From Prevotella aff. ruminicola Tc2-24 (GTDB lineage Bacteria > Bacteroidota > Bacteroidia > Bacteroidales > Bacteroidaceae): a stretch of DNA of 64,000 nucleotides. This document shows positions 1-8,794 of the stretch, piece after piece. The position numbers and the translations under genes were made by a program. The stretch covers positions 1-64,000 of the forward strand of contig NZ_FOIQ01000005.1 in assembly GCF_900110895.1 (NCBI RefSeq), written 5' to 3'. Below the pieces are notes generated by a model. The model saw only the letters and a list, made by a program, of their open reading frames with translations, was not told the DNA's origin and made no database searches. Positions within the stretch are counted from its first letter, which is position 1. Every line of letters begins with the position of its first letter.

Positions 1-160
1 TACGGGCTATGCCCTACTAAGGGGAAGGTTGGATACGCGTTACTCACCCGTGCGCCGGTCGCCATCTATCAAAGCAAGCTTCGATAATGCTGCCCCTCGA
101 CTTGCATGTGTTAAGCCTGTAGCTAGCGTTCATCCTGAGCCAGGATCAAACTCTTCACTG
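1..160 (-). rRNA. rrs: 16S ribosomal RNA, 5' end (partial)
   Basis: The reverse complement begins with the universal 16S 5' segment (GAGTTTGATCCTGGCTCAG, positions about 135-154) and continues through ATGAACGCTAGCTACAGGCTTAACACATGCAAG-type sequence characteristic of Bacteroidota, including a GGCGACCGGCGCACGGGTGAG-type block. The gene runs off the left edge, so only about 160 nt are present. The exact mature 5' end is estimated by analogy with E. coli 16S and may be off by a few bases. Confidence 0.97.
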
Positions 161-373
161 TAAAAAAAATATCTTTATCCCTTACGGAATGTTATCTGTC
201 TCAGAACGACTATCCAGTATCAAGTAATTGTTTAAAAGAATAAACGGTTCGTTTCTTCTACCCAAGAGCATCACTACAATGCTCTCGCTTCTTGTACTAC
301 TTCTGTCTATGTAAATCTTTCAAAGAACTCTCTTTTGTTTGCCTCAGCCTAGATTTTTAGGCGAAAGCGGATG
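161..373 (-). other. rRNA operon leader
   Basis: This stretch lies between the promoter at 374-405 and the 16S 5' end and would be transcribed as the pre-rRNA leader. It has no ORF of interest and no tRNA. It is AT-rich and probably holds the 5' half of the pre-16S processing stem, whose partner would lie beyond the left edge. Confidence 0.6.
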
Positions 374-405
374 CAAAGGTACGACAAATTTTGATACCAT
401 CCAAA
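374..405 (-). promoter_or_regulatory. rRNA operon promoter (Bacteroidota type)
   Basis: On the minus strand, TTTG (402-405) is followed after 20 nt by TACCTTTG (374-381). This matches the Bacteroidota primary sigma consensus TTTG - N19-21 - TAnnTTTG. It lies about 215 nt upstream of the 16S start and downstream of the terminator of the penicillin-binding protein gene. Confidence 0.8.
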
Positions 406-414
406 TTTTGGAGA

Positions 415-450
415 AGAAAAATTCCCGAGAAGCAAAAACTTTTCGGGAAT
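415..450 (-). terminator. Terminator of the PBP gene
   Basis: A 12-bp stem (421-432 with 439-450, one wobble) around a 6-nt loop is followed on the minus strand by a T-rich run. It sits between the stop of the PBP gene and the rRNA promoter, insulating the rRNA operon from read-through. Confidence 0.75.
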
Positions 451-486
451 TATTACATTTGAAGGGAGTACCTTATATTATATATC

Positions 487-2805
487 TCACTCAAAGAGCT
501 CTTCGAAGTCGTTATCGCTGCTTTCGAGTGCTTCGTCGACGAAGGAACAGGGGTCGTAGCCGGCAGGCAGATCGAAGGTGGCATCCTCGTTGTAACCCAA
601 CTGCGGATCGGCATATACTTTCTGCATGTAGAGGGCGAAGATAGGCAGGGCCATAGATGCGCCCTGACCGTAGAACATGGTGTTGAAATGGATGTCGCGA
701 TCGTCGCCGCCCACCCAACAAGCGTTCACCAACGTCGGGGTGATGCCCATAAACCAGGCGTCACTGTTGTTATTGGTGGTACCGGTCTTACCTGCAATGC
801 TACCTTTCAGGCCATACTTGAAGCGCAGACGACCGGCGGTACCGCCATCGACGACGGCCTTCAGCATATAGAGCATCTTATGGGCACTCTCCTCGCTGAT
901 GACCTCGTTCATGCGGGGCTGGAACTGTGCGATGACATTTCCCTCGCCATCCTCGATCTTCGTCACGTACATCAGGGCGGCACGAATACCGTGGTTGACA
1001 AAGGCGGTATAGGCGCTGGCCATCTCGGCCACACTGATATCGCACGGACCCAGACAGAGCGACATCGAGGGATGGATCTCGGGGTTGCGGATGCCGTACT
1101 CACGCAGCAGGTCGACGAAGGCCTGCGGACTGAGCTTACTCATCAGGTAGGCAGAGATCCAGTTGTTCGACTGCTGGAGTCCCCACTTCAAAGTGACCAT
1201 CTCGCCGTAGCGGGCACGACTGCCGTTGCGCGGTGTCCAGGGACGACCGGCCACCATATAGGTCTGCTGCACGTTGGGCGCCTCGTCGCACGGTGAGAAT
1301 CCGTTCTCCATGGCCAACGAATAGAGATAAGGTTTGATGGTAGAACCGACCTGACGGCGACCCTCCGAAACCATATCATATGCAAAGTGCTCGTAGTTCA
1401 AACCACCGACATAAGCCTTGACATGTCCGTTCTGCGGGCACACGCTGACGAAGCCGGTGCGGAGGAACGACTTGTAATAGCGGATCGAGTCGATCGGCGT
1501 CATCGTCGTGTCAATCTCTCCATGATAGGTGAACACCGTCATACGTACCGGCGTGCGGAACGACTTCTGAATCTCATCTTCTGACGCGCCACTCTCATGG
1601 AGCACACGATAGCGCTCACTCTGTCGGATGGAGCGGTTGATAATCTGTCGCACCTGCTCAGGAGTGAGGTTCGACGAATAGGGCGCATTCGCTTTCTTCT
1701 GGTTCTCGGCAGCGAAGGCCGGCTGCAGGTATTTCACCACATGCTGGTAGGCAGCCTGCTCGGCATACTGCTGCATCTTAGAGTCGATGGTGGTATAGAC
1801 CTTCAGACCGTCGGTATAGATGCTATAGTAGTCGCCATTACGTTTCCTGTTCTTGTTGCACCAGCCATAGAGGGGGTCGGTCTCCCAGTTGATGGAGTCG
1901 TTATAGTACTTCACCATGTTCCACGACGGATAGAGGGCACGATCGGGTTTCTTGGCAGTCATGTACTTCCTGAGGAACTCACGGAAATAGACGGCGATAC
2001 CGTCGCGATGGTCGGAGACATGGAACTTCAGCGTAAGCGGCTCGGCACAGTATTTCTCGTAGTCGGCCTCACTGAGGTAACCAGCCTTCAGCATCTGTCC
2101 GAGCACGACATTACGACGGTCGCGACTCCGATCGGGGTATCTGACGGGGTTATAATATGAGGGGTTCTTACAGAGGCCCACGAGGGTGGCCGCCTCGGTG
2201 ACGGTGAGATCCTTCGGCTCCTTACTAAAATAGGTGTCGGCAGCAACCTTGATGCCGACGGCATTATGCAGGAAGTCGAAATAGTTGAGGTACATGGTGA
2301 TGATCTCGTCCTTGGTATAGTTACGCTCCAACTTGACGGCGATCACCCACTCTATCGGTTTCTGAAACAGACGTTCCATGGTGGACTTTGCCCGCTCGGA
2401 ATAGAGCTGCTTGGCCAACTGTTGGGTGATGGTGGAACCACCACCGGCACTCTTCTGCCCTAACACGCCGCGCTTGATGATGGCACGTCCGAGGGCGTAG
2501 AAGTCGATGCCGGAATGATCGTAGAAACGAACATCCTCTGTGGCAACGAGCGCCTGCACCAAAGAAGTGGGCAGTTTGGAGTAGTCGACCATCACGCGGT
2601 TTTCACGGTTATAGTTCCACGTTCCCATGATCTTTCCATCGGCAGAATAGATCTGCGTGGCGAAGCGGTTGATCGGGTTCTGAAGGTCCTCAACAGGTGG
2701 CATGTAACCTATCCATCCTTTGTCTATCGCATAGAAAGCAAATACGGCTCCCAGCACAGATATTGTCAATAATGTCCAAAGAAAATAGACAAAAAGCTTT
2801 CTCAT
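487..2805 (-). CDS. Class A penicillin-binding protein (PBP1a-type)
   Basis: Bifunctional peptidoglycan synthase: a GT51 glycosyltransferase polymerises lipid II and a C-terminal transpeptidase crosslinks it, in the periplasm on an N-terminal membrane anchor. Visible motifs: membrane segment at residues about 5-28; GT51 signatures EDVRFYDHSG, GGGSTITQQLAKQLY and RNYTKDEIITMYLN; transpeptidase SxxK as GSTIKP, SxN as QQSNNW, and KTG as GKTGTTNNN. Length 772 aa is normal for the family. An in-frame TTG at 2844 would add 13 residues, but it lies inside a TAATTTTG -7 element (2842-2849 minus), so the ATG at 2805 is the better start. The C-terminus ends in an acidic tail (about 12 Asp/Glu in the last 20 residues). 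Divergent from pyrB. Confidence 0.95.
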   Translation of the reverse strand: MRKLFVYFLWTLLTISVLGAVFAFYAIDKGWIGYMPPVEDLQNPINRFATQIYSADGKIMGTWNYNRENRVMVDYSKLPTSLVQALVATEDVRFYDHSGIDFYALGRAIIKRGVLGQKSAGGGSTITQQLAKQLYSERAKSTMERLFQKPIEWVIAVKLERNYTKDEIITMYLNYFDFLHNAVGIKVAADTYFSKEPKDLTVTEAATLVGLCKNPSYYNPVRYPDRSRDRRNVVLGQMLKAGYLSEADYEKYCAEPLTLKFHVSDHRDGIAVYFREFLRKYMTAKKPDRALYPSWNMVKYYNDSINWETDPLYGWCNKNRKRNGDYYSIYTDGLKVYTTIDSKMQQYAEQAAYQHVVKYLQPAFAAENQKKANAPYSSNLTPEQVRQIINRSIRQSERYRVLHESGASEDEIQKSFRTPVRMTVFTYHGEIDTTMTPIDSIRYYKSFLRTGFVSVCPQNGHVKAYVGGLNYEHFAYDMVSEGRRQVGSTIKPYLYSLAMENGFSPCDEAPNVQQTYMVAGRPWTPRNGSRARYGEMVTLKWGLQQSNNWISAYLMSKLSPQAFVDLLREYGIRNPEIHPSMSLCLGPCDISVAEMASAYTAFVNHGIRAALMYVTKIEDGEGNVIAQFQPRMNEVISEESAHKMLYMLKAVVDGGTAGRLRFKYGLKGSIAGKTGTTNNNSDAWFMGITPTLVNACWVGGDDRDIHFNTMFYGQGASMALPIFALYMQKVYADPQLGYNEDATFDLPAGYDPCSFVDEALESSDNDFEELFE

Positions 2806-2923
2806 ATGATCGATTTCTTTACTTTTTTCAGTATCTTGATGCAAAATTACGATTTTCTTTTAAATTATCGCACGGAAATCAGAAATATTGTGTAATTTTG
2901 CGCAAACAAAAACAAAAGAACGG

Positions 2924-3874
2924 ATGGAAAAGCATAATTTTGTGACCATTGCCGATCTCACTCGGGAGAAGATTCTCTATATGATTGAGATGGCAGAGGA
3001 GTTTGAGAAACACCCCAACCGGGAACTGCTGAAAGGGAAAGTCGTGGCAACCCTTTTCTTCGAACCATCGACCCGCACCCGCCTGAGTTTTGAGACCGCT
3101 GCCAACCGCCTCGGTGCACGTGTCATCGGTTTCGCAGACCCGAAGATTACCAGTGGCACAAAAGGTGAAACGCTGAAAGACACCATCCTGATGGTATCGA
3201 ACTATGCCGACGTGATCGTGATGCGTCACTTCATCGAGGGTGCTGCTCAGTATGCAGCAGAGGTGGCTCCGATACCTATCGTAAACGCCGGCGACGGAGC
3301 CCACCAGCACCCCTCACAGTGCATGCTCGACCTCTACTCTATCTATAAGACACAAGGCACACTGGAGAACCTGAATATCTATATGGTGGGCGACCTGAAA
3401 TACGGCCGTACCGTGCACTCCCTGCTGATGGCCATGCGCCACTTCAACCCGACTTTCCATTTCGTGGCTCCCAAGGAACTGGCCATGCCTATCGAATACA
3501 AGATCTACTGTAAAGAGCATGGCATCAAGTATCAGGAGCATACGGCCTTCAACGAGAAGATTATCGCCGATGCGGATATTCTCTACATGACTCGTGTACA
3601 GAAGGAGCGCTTCTCCGACCTCATGGAGTATGAGCGGGTGAAGAACGTGTATGTGCTGAACAACGACATGCTGAAGTATGCCAAGCCCAACATGAAGATC
3701 TTGCACCCTCTGCCTCGTGTCAACGAGATCGCCTACGAGGTGGACGACAACCCGCATGCCTACTATATTCAGCAGGCGGGCAACGGTCTCTTTGCCCGTG
3801 AGGCTATCTTCTGCGATGTGCTGGGCATCACGCTCGACAAAGTGAAGAATGACAAGACAATCATTGAGGGTTAA
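2924..3874 (+). CDS. pyrB: Aspartate carbamoyltransferase catalytic chain
   Basis: Catalyses carbamoyl phosphate + aspartate to N-carbamoylaspartate, the committed step of pyrimidine synthesis, in the cytoplasm. Carbamoyl-phosphate loop [12 protein letters not shown] (STRTR at residues 49-53), HPSQ (129-132) and HPLPRVNEI near the C-terminus are all intact. Length 316 aa fits the family. The ATG at 2924 is chosen over an upstream TTG at 2888 because a TAATTTTG -7 element (2893-2900) overlaps the longer reading. pyrI follows after about 40 nt, so the holoenzyme is the regulated catalytic/regulatory type. Confidence 0.97.
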   Translation: MEKHNFVTIADLTREKILYMIEMAEEFEKHPNRELLKGKVVATLFFEPSTRTRLSFETAANRLGARVIGFADPKITSGTKGETLKDTILMVSNYADVIVMRHFIEGAAQYAAEVAPIPIVNAGDGAHQHPSQCMLDLYSIYKTQGTLENLNIYMVGDLKYGRTVHSLLMAMRHFNPTFHFVAPKELAMPIEYKIYCKEHGIKYQEHTAFNEKIIADADILYMTRVQKERFSDLMEYERVKNVYVLNNDMLKYAKPNMKILHPLPRVNEIAYEVDDNPHAYYIQQAGNGLFAREAIFCDVLGITLDKVKNDKTIIEG

Positions 3875-3914
3875 GAGTTGAGAGTTTTGATTACCTTTAT
3901 AGGGATTGAGGATT

Positions 3915-4361
3915 ATGAATAAGAAAGAACGCTTAGTAGCTGCGATTGAGCACGGAACAGTGATTGATCACATTCCAACTGAGAAGACATACCAGGTGGC
4001 AAGTCTGCTCGGACTGTTTGAACTGAAGACGCCCGTCACCATCGGATTCAACTACCCATCAAAGAAGGTGGGATGCAAGGGTATCATCAAGGTGAGCGAT
4101 AAATTCTTCACCGACGACGAGATATCCAGGCTCTCCGTGGTGGCACCGAACGTGATTCTCAGCATCATACGCGACTACGAGGTGGTGGAGAAGAAAGCCG
4201 TGGTGACACCCGAGGAGATCAAGGGCATCGTCAAATGTAATAACCCGAAATGCATCACGAACAACGAGCCCATGGCTACCCATTTCCATGTGGCCAACGG
4301 TGTTCTGACTTGTCGCTACTGCGAGAAGGAGCAGGATATTAATAAGGTGGAACTGTGTTGA
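3915..4361 (+). CDS. pyrI: Aspartate carbamoyltransferase regulatory chain
   Basis: Allosteric subunit that binds nucleotide effectors and assembles with PyrB. The 148-aa protein has the N-terminal allosteric domain ([15 protein letters not shown]) and a C-terminal zinc domain with the four expected cysteines (CNNPKC ... CRYC). The ATG at 3915 is used; a TTG three codons upstream is in frame but unneeded. Second gene of pyrB-pyrI, with glyA starting 38 nt later in the same direction. Confidence 0.97.
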   Translation: MNKKERLVAAIEHGTVIDHIPTEKTYQVASLLGLFELKTPVTIGFNYPSKKVGCKGIIKVSDKFFTDDEISRLSVVAPNVILSIIRDYEVVEKKAVVTPEEIKGIVKCNNPKCITNNEPMATHFHVANGVLTCRYCEKEQDINKVELC

Positions 4362-4399
4362 AGGATTGAAGAATTTTAAAAACCCCATAAACAAAGACA

Positions 4400-5680
4400 A
4401 TGAACAGAGACAACACAATCTTCGAGTTGATTGAGAAAGAGCATCAGCGCCAGCTTAAGGGCATCGAGCTGATCGCCAGTGAGAACTTCGTGAGCGACCA
4501 GGTCATGGAAGCCATGGGCAGTTACCTGACCAACAAATACGCTGAGGGCTATCCTGGACACCGTTACTACGGCGGTTGTCAGGTGGTCGACGAGGTGGAG
4601 CAGCTTGCCATCGACCGTGTATGCAAGCTCTTCGGCGCAGAGTACGCTAACGTACAGCCCCACTCCGGTGCACAGGCTAACGCAGCCGTTCTGCTGGCCG
4701 TTCTGCAGCCCGGTGACACCTTCATGGGTCTGAACCTCGCACATGGCGGACACCTCTCACATGGTTCACTGGTGAACACCAGTGGTATCCTGTATAAGCC
4801 CGTAGGCTATAACCTGAACCAAGAGACCGGTCGCGTGGACTACGACGAGATGGAGGCCCTGGCCCTAGAGCACAAGCCCAAGCTGATTATCGGTGGTGGC
4901 TCTGCTTACAGCCGCGAATGGGACTACAAGCGTATGCGTGAGATCGCCGACAAGGTAGGCGCTCTGCTGATGATCGATATGGCTCACCCCGCCGGTCTGA
5001 TTGCCGCCGGTCTGCTGGAGAACCCCGTGAAGTGGGCACACATCGTGACCTCTACGACACACAAGACGCTCCGTGGTCCGCGTGGTGGTATCATCCTGAT
5101 GGGTAAGGACTTCGAGAACCCATGGGGTCTGAAAACACCGAAGGGTGTAACGAAGATGATGAGCCAGCTGCTCAACTCGGCTGTCTTCCCCGGTCAGCAG
5201 GGTGGTCCGCTGGAGCATGTCATCGCTGCCAAGGCCGTGGCCTTCGGTGAGGCTCTGCAGCCTGAGTTCAAGGAGTGGGCTAAGCAGGTTCAGAAGAACG
5301 CCAAGGTTCTGGCCGACGAGTTGATTAAGCGTGGCTTCGCCATCGTGAGCGGCGGTACCGACAACCACTCGATGCTGGTTGACCTCCGTACGAAGTATCC
5401 CGACCTGACCGGTAAGGTTGCAGAGAACGCACTCGTTGCCGCCGACATCACCGTGAACAAGAACATGGTGCCGTTCGACAGTCGTAGCGCCTTCCAGACC
5501 TCTGGTATCCGTCTGGGTACACCGGCTATCACTACCCGTGGTGCTAAAGAGGATCTGATGATTCAGATTGCTGCATGGATTGAGGAGGTACTCAACGATC
5601 CCGAGAACCCAGAGGTGATCGCATCGGTTCGTGCTCGTGTGAACGAGAAGATGAAGGACTATCCTCTCTTCGCTTACTAA
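4400..5680 (+). CDS. glyA: Serine hydroxymethyltransferase
   Basis: PLP enzyme interconverting serine and glycine while charging tetrahydrofolate, the main one-carbon source. The PLP-lysine motif [12 protein letters not shown] is present with the lysine at residue 222, and the N-terminal [14 protein letters not shown] block is typical. Length 426 aa is normal. Only 38 nt separate it from pyrI and the shared terminator lies after glyA, suggesting pyrB-pyrI-glyA are co-transcribed, which would place folate one-carbon supply beside pyrimidine synthesis. Confidence 0.97.
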   Translation: MNRDNTIFELIEKEHQRQLKGIELIASENFVSDQVMEAMGSYLTNKYAEGYPGHRYYGGCQVVDEVEQLAIDRVCKLFGAEYANVQPHSGAQANAAVLLAVLQPGDTFMGLNLAHGGHLSHGSLVNTSGILYKPVGYNLNQETGRVDYDEMEALALEHKPKLIIGGGSAYSREWDYKRMREIADKVGALLMIDMAHPAGLIAAGLLENPVKWAHIVTSTTHKTLRGPRGGIILMGKDFENPWGLKTPKGVTKMMSQLLNSAVFPGQQGGPLEHVIAAKAVAFGEALQPEFKEWAKQVQKNAKVLADELIKRGFAIVSGGTDNHSMLVDLRTKYPDLTGKVAENALVAADITVNKNMVPFDSRSAFQTSGIRLGTPAITTRGAKEDLMIQIAAWIEEVLNDPENPEVIASVRARVNEKMKDYPLFAY

Positions 5681-5706
5681 GCACTCAATCGCATCATGAT
5701 AAAAAG

Positions 5707-5735
5707 AGGGGGCAGCCATCTGGCTGCCCCCTTTA
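5707..5735. terminator. Bidirectional terminator, glyA / BACON lipoprotein
   Basis: A perfect 12-bp GC-rich stem (5707-5718 with 5721-5732) with a very short loop lies between two convergent genes. It has T residues following on the plus strand and A residues (5701-5705) giving a T-run on the minus strand, so it can serve both genes. Confidence 0.85.
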
Positions 5736-5756
5736 TTGTCTGGTTATCGACGTTCG

Positions 5757-7553
5757 TTATCTTCTGGTACGAGGACGGCTCGCCGGGCGAGCAACGGTCT
5801 TCGTACGGCTGGCAGTCTTCGTGTGGGCAACGGCACGGGTGCTCCTGCGAGCACCAGCGGCACTACTCTCTACCTTTGCCGTAGCGACATGGTCGTCGGT
5901 ACGGTAGATGAAGTTCTCACCATAATAGCTGTACTCCCACACCACATAATAGATATGTGGACTGAGGTCGATCTGGAGTGTCTTAACGATAGCCCTGGTA
6001 CGAGCTCTTCTTGTAGAAGCGGGTGCATCACCACCACCGGTGGTCGACGAGCTGTTGCCGTTATCAGCATTCTCGCCGTTCTCGCCCTCCTCACCTTCTA
6101 CGGTCTCTGGATCGGGCACCTCGACCTCAACCTCTTCGTACATGACCAGATCGGCGAACTCGGCCTTCAAACTGCCCTTGCTGGCCAGTGCGCCAGTGGT
6201 TGCATCGTACGTTACAGTCTTCAGCTCCTTACCGTCGCGGAAGAGCGTGCACTTCGTCATCTGGATATCGAAGTCACTATTGTTGGTGATGGTAGATGAC
6301 AGTTTTTCTACCACCGTCGTATCACCCTTCGTGAAGTTATTAGATTCCCATGCCGTAGCCAGCTTGTCGTCCAGATCCTTCGGTGCGACAACCGTCACCT
6401 TGACATTGTCGGTATGCTTCTGGTCGGGTGAGGTGACCGTGATCGTTGCCGTACCAGCACCCACAGCCTCAACCAGTCCTTCGCTGTCGACCGTTGCCAC
6501 AGAGGTGTTAGACGACTTCCAAGAGACAGCCTCACCATTGGCATTGTGCAGATTCAACTTCTTGGTCTGGGTGGTATACAACTGGAAGTCCTCGTCCTTG
6601 ATATAGAGGTTCTTGGTCTGCGTGATCGTAATCTTCTCAGAGAAATCCCACGTGGTGTTCTTCAGCGTCACAGTCGTTGTACGACTCGGCACCTTCGTGG
6701 TGAGAGGAGCGACTGTCAGGCGCTGGATGACCAGATCAAGCTCAGGCTTCGACTCACGACCTTCCGACGATATCCAACTATCCTCGGGGTTGAGATCGGT
6801 ATCGAACGAGACGTTCGTCTGGACGTAGATGCTGACGGTACCACCGAATTCGTCGATGGTATAGCTGTTCTTCACGACACTGAACTTCGGATCGAAATGC
6901 TGGAAGATGGTGGTGATGTCCTCGACACCCGTTCTGTTGTCCACGATCCTTACCGTGGCCGTTCTCTCTTCCTCGCTATCGTTTCTGGCAACCTCGAGCA
7001 CCACCGTAGAGGTGACAAGGCCGCGAGTCGCGTTGTTAGGCAGCGTGACCCAGTCGGCATCAAGGATCTCGACAGTATAGTCGACATTACTCTCAACGGT
7101 GATCTCAACCGTTCCGCCTTCGGAAGCCACCTCGTACTCACCCTCGCCAATCATGATGACATCGCACTGTTTCTGCGACACCTGGAAGGTACGTGAGGTC
7201 ACGCCATCCTTGATATCGGAGATTGTAACGGTAGCGACACGGTCGTCGAACGTGTCGTTCGGGTCGACCGACACACGCAGCAGAGACTGGTCGGCCTCGA
7301 TCGTCGCATGACACCAACTGGCATCGGTCGTAGCAGCATAGTTGGAGAGATCCTCATTGCGGTACACCTTCTCGTATGCCGTCTTCTCGGTAGGGATATA
7401 CACACCTTCTTTGTCAAATCCCTTTTCACCTGTCAGATCATTAAGAATGAGCTCGTGCAGGCGGGTATGATATTCATCCTCACCACAGGAAGAGAGCCCT
7501 ATGCCGAGCACCGTGATCAGCAGAAATATCCTTAAATACTTGATTGTCTTCAT
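5757..7553 (-). CDS. BACON / bacterial Ig-like (Big_2) surface lipoprotein
   Basis: 598-aa predicted lipoprotein: signal peptide with lipobox LSSC (Cys about 23). Three BACON-like repeats follow (about residues 60-320; each ends in an 'F/I-x-V/I-x-Q' strand such as TFQVSQKQ, TTIFQHF, ITITQTKN), then a Big_2 domain (SSNTSVATVDSEGLVEAVGAG). A C-terminal half of unknown type contains an acidic Glu/Gly/Asn linker. The last about 40 residues are strongly basic and low in complexity (Arg, Thr, Ala, Ser; repeated RTK/RTR), unusual for a surface lipoprotein. A TATCTTTG -7 element lies at 7588-7595 (minus). BACON domains in Bacteroidota are typically found on carbohydrate-active or mucin-contacting outer-membrane proteins; no enzymatic domain is visible here, so binding or scaffolding is only an inference. 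Confidence 0.8.
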   Translation of the reverse strand: MKTIKYLRIFLLITVLGIGLSSCGEDEYHTRLHELILNDLTGEKGFDKEGVYIPTEKTAYEKVYRNEDLSNYAATTDASWCHATIEADQSLLRVSVDPNDTFDDRVATVTISDIKDGVTSRTFQVSQKQCDVIMIGEGEYEVASEGGTVEITVESNVDYTVEILDADWVTLPNNATRGLVTSTVVLEVARNDSEEERTATVRIVDNRTGVEDITTIFQHFDPKFSVVKNSYTIDEFGGTVSIYVQTNVSFDTDLNPEDSWISSEGRESKPELDLVIQRLTVAPLTTKVPSRTTTVTLKNTTWDFSEKITITQTKNLYIKDEDFQLYTTQTKKLNLHNANGEAVSWKSSNTSVATVDSEGLVEAVGAGTATITVTSPDQKHTDNVKVTVVAPKDLDDKLATAWESNNFTKGDTTVVEKLSSTITNNSDFDIQMTKCTLFRDGKELKTVTYDATTGALASKGSLKAEFADLVMYEEVEVEVPDPETVEGEEGENGENADNGNSSSTTGGGDAPASTRRARTRAIVKTLQIDLSPHIYYVVWEYSYYGENFIYRTDDHVATAKVESSAAGARRSTRAVAHTKTASRTKTVARPASRPRTRR

Positions 7554-7633
7554 GATTCACTTGTTATAATTGTTACCTAATCGGCTGCAAAGATACAAAC
7601 TTTTTATAAAACGGGCACGATTTGCCACATTAT

Positions 7634-8794
7634 TTAATTATTTTTTTTCAATGTGACCTGCAAGGGATGACGGAGCATACGCAGATACCATGCTATCCGC
7701 GCCTCCCATTCCTGCGGCGTACGCACATCGTACTTTGCCCAGGCTGAACCGAAGTAATAGGTATACGGCTCACCCCGGTATTGAGGGAGCACACCCAGGG
7801 CATGCTGCTGCTGTTGACGGGTAGTCACCGTCCCCTCGGGGAAAAGCACGGCCACATATAACGGGGCATGATGCACATTGGGCTGATCGGTCGGATCGGT
7901 ATACGACACGAAGTCGCGTCCCAGAACCACAGGCTCGGGATCCTCACGCTGGACGACCACTCCAGAGCAGAAGGCGACAGGACGGGACAGACCGTCGTAG
8001 GAGACCGTCATCCGATTGAAGTTTGAGCCTTTGTCGAGGGTGATGACCCGATGCTCGCGGATCGTATCGCCACAGACCACCCGCGGACTCTGTGTCAGGC
8101 GGACGGTGAAGCGTAGCGGACCTTCGTCGAGCACCTCATAACGCTCAAAGCAATAAGGCATGACGATACTGTCGGCGACCATCAGTGCCGGTGCCCCGCA
8201 TCCCAGTGTGGCTCCCACCTTATAGGGGTCGAGACCACGCCCATGATCATGATGATAGGAAATGGTGCGATAGAGGGAGTCGCCCCGATGGCGATCAACA
8301 CGGCGCAGTGAATCGACGGTAGGCATCATGACAATATCCTCGACATAGAAGCGCTGATCGACCACTAGCTCCGGTGTGTTCTTCGTCCACACATCGATGC
8401 CGAACGAGCGCTCGCCCGTGCGCTCAAGTGCCGGTCCGTAGACCCGGTAGGCGCCACGGTCGTTCTCCCATGCAAAGTCATCCTTCCGTTCGGGATGAAG
8501 GGCCCCATGGCATACCATGGGGAACGTCTGAGGCTGTCCCTTGGAGATGGTGAAACAAGCCACCCCACCCTTGCGGACCGCCGCTTCGATCAGGAGCTTC
8601 CCGTCGTGAGTGAGTTGGAAAGGCACGTCGAGTCCGGCGGCCTCCGTCACCCGAAGACTGTCGGCAGTCGTTCCGAGCTGTTGCAAGACACTGTCCAGAG
8701 GAAACTCCACCACCTGTTCACAATATTCGTCTGAGGTATTGGCCACCTCGACGGTCAAGAAGACCGCAGCCAGCAAAGAAAGGAGCGTGCTCAT
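7634..8794 (-). CDS. DUF4861-type secreted protein (paralogue 1)
   Basis: 386-aa protein with an N-terminal signal-like segment (MSTLLSLLAAVFLTVEV). The middle has features shared with the DUF4861 family: NDRGAYRVYGPAL, SFGIDVWTKN, a HHDHGRGLDPYKVG segment and a GLSRPVAFCSGV segment. The family has no firmly assigned reaction and occurs in Bacteroidota polysaccharide-use settings; a sugar-related role is inference. Its ATG overlaps the TGA of the dipeptidyl peptidase gene by 4 nt (ATGA), so it is translationally coupled to a peptidase. A second, diverged family member lies at 12989-14245. Confidence 0.7.
   Translation of the reverse strand: MSTLLSLLAAVFLTVEVANTSDEYCEQVVEFPLDSVLQQLGTTADSLRVTEAAGLDVPFQLTHDGKLLIEAAVRKGGVACFTISKGQPQTFPMVCHGALHPERKDDFAWENDRGAYRVYGPALERTGERSFGIDVWTKNTPELVVDQRFYVEDIVMMPTVDSLRRVDRHRGDSLYRTISYHHDHGRGLDPYKVGATLGCGAPALMVADSIVMPYCFERYEVLDEGPLRFTVRLTQSPRVVCGDTIREHRVITLDKGSNFNRMTVSYDGLSRPVAFCSGVVVQREDPEPVVLGRDFVSYTDPTDQPNVHHAPLYVAVLFPEGTVTTRQQQQHALGVLPQYRGEPYTYYFGSAWAKYDVRTPQEWEARIAWYLRMLRHPLQVTLKKNN

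Noticed and set aside
688..1296. 202-aa plus-strand ORF opposite the PBP gene
   Set aside because: Antisense to well-kept transpeptidase motifs; no family features.
4865..5719. 284-aa minus-strand ORF opposite glyA
   Set aside because: Shadow of the highly conserved glyA reading frame; low-complexity His/Thr/Leu composition and no start signals.
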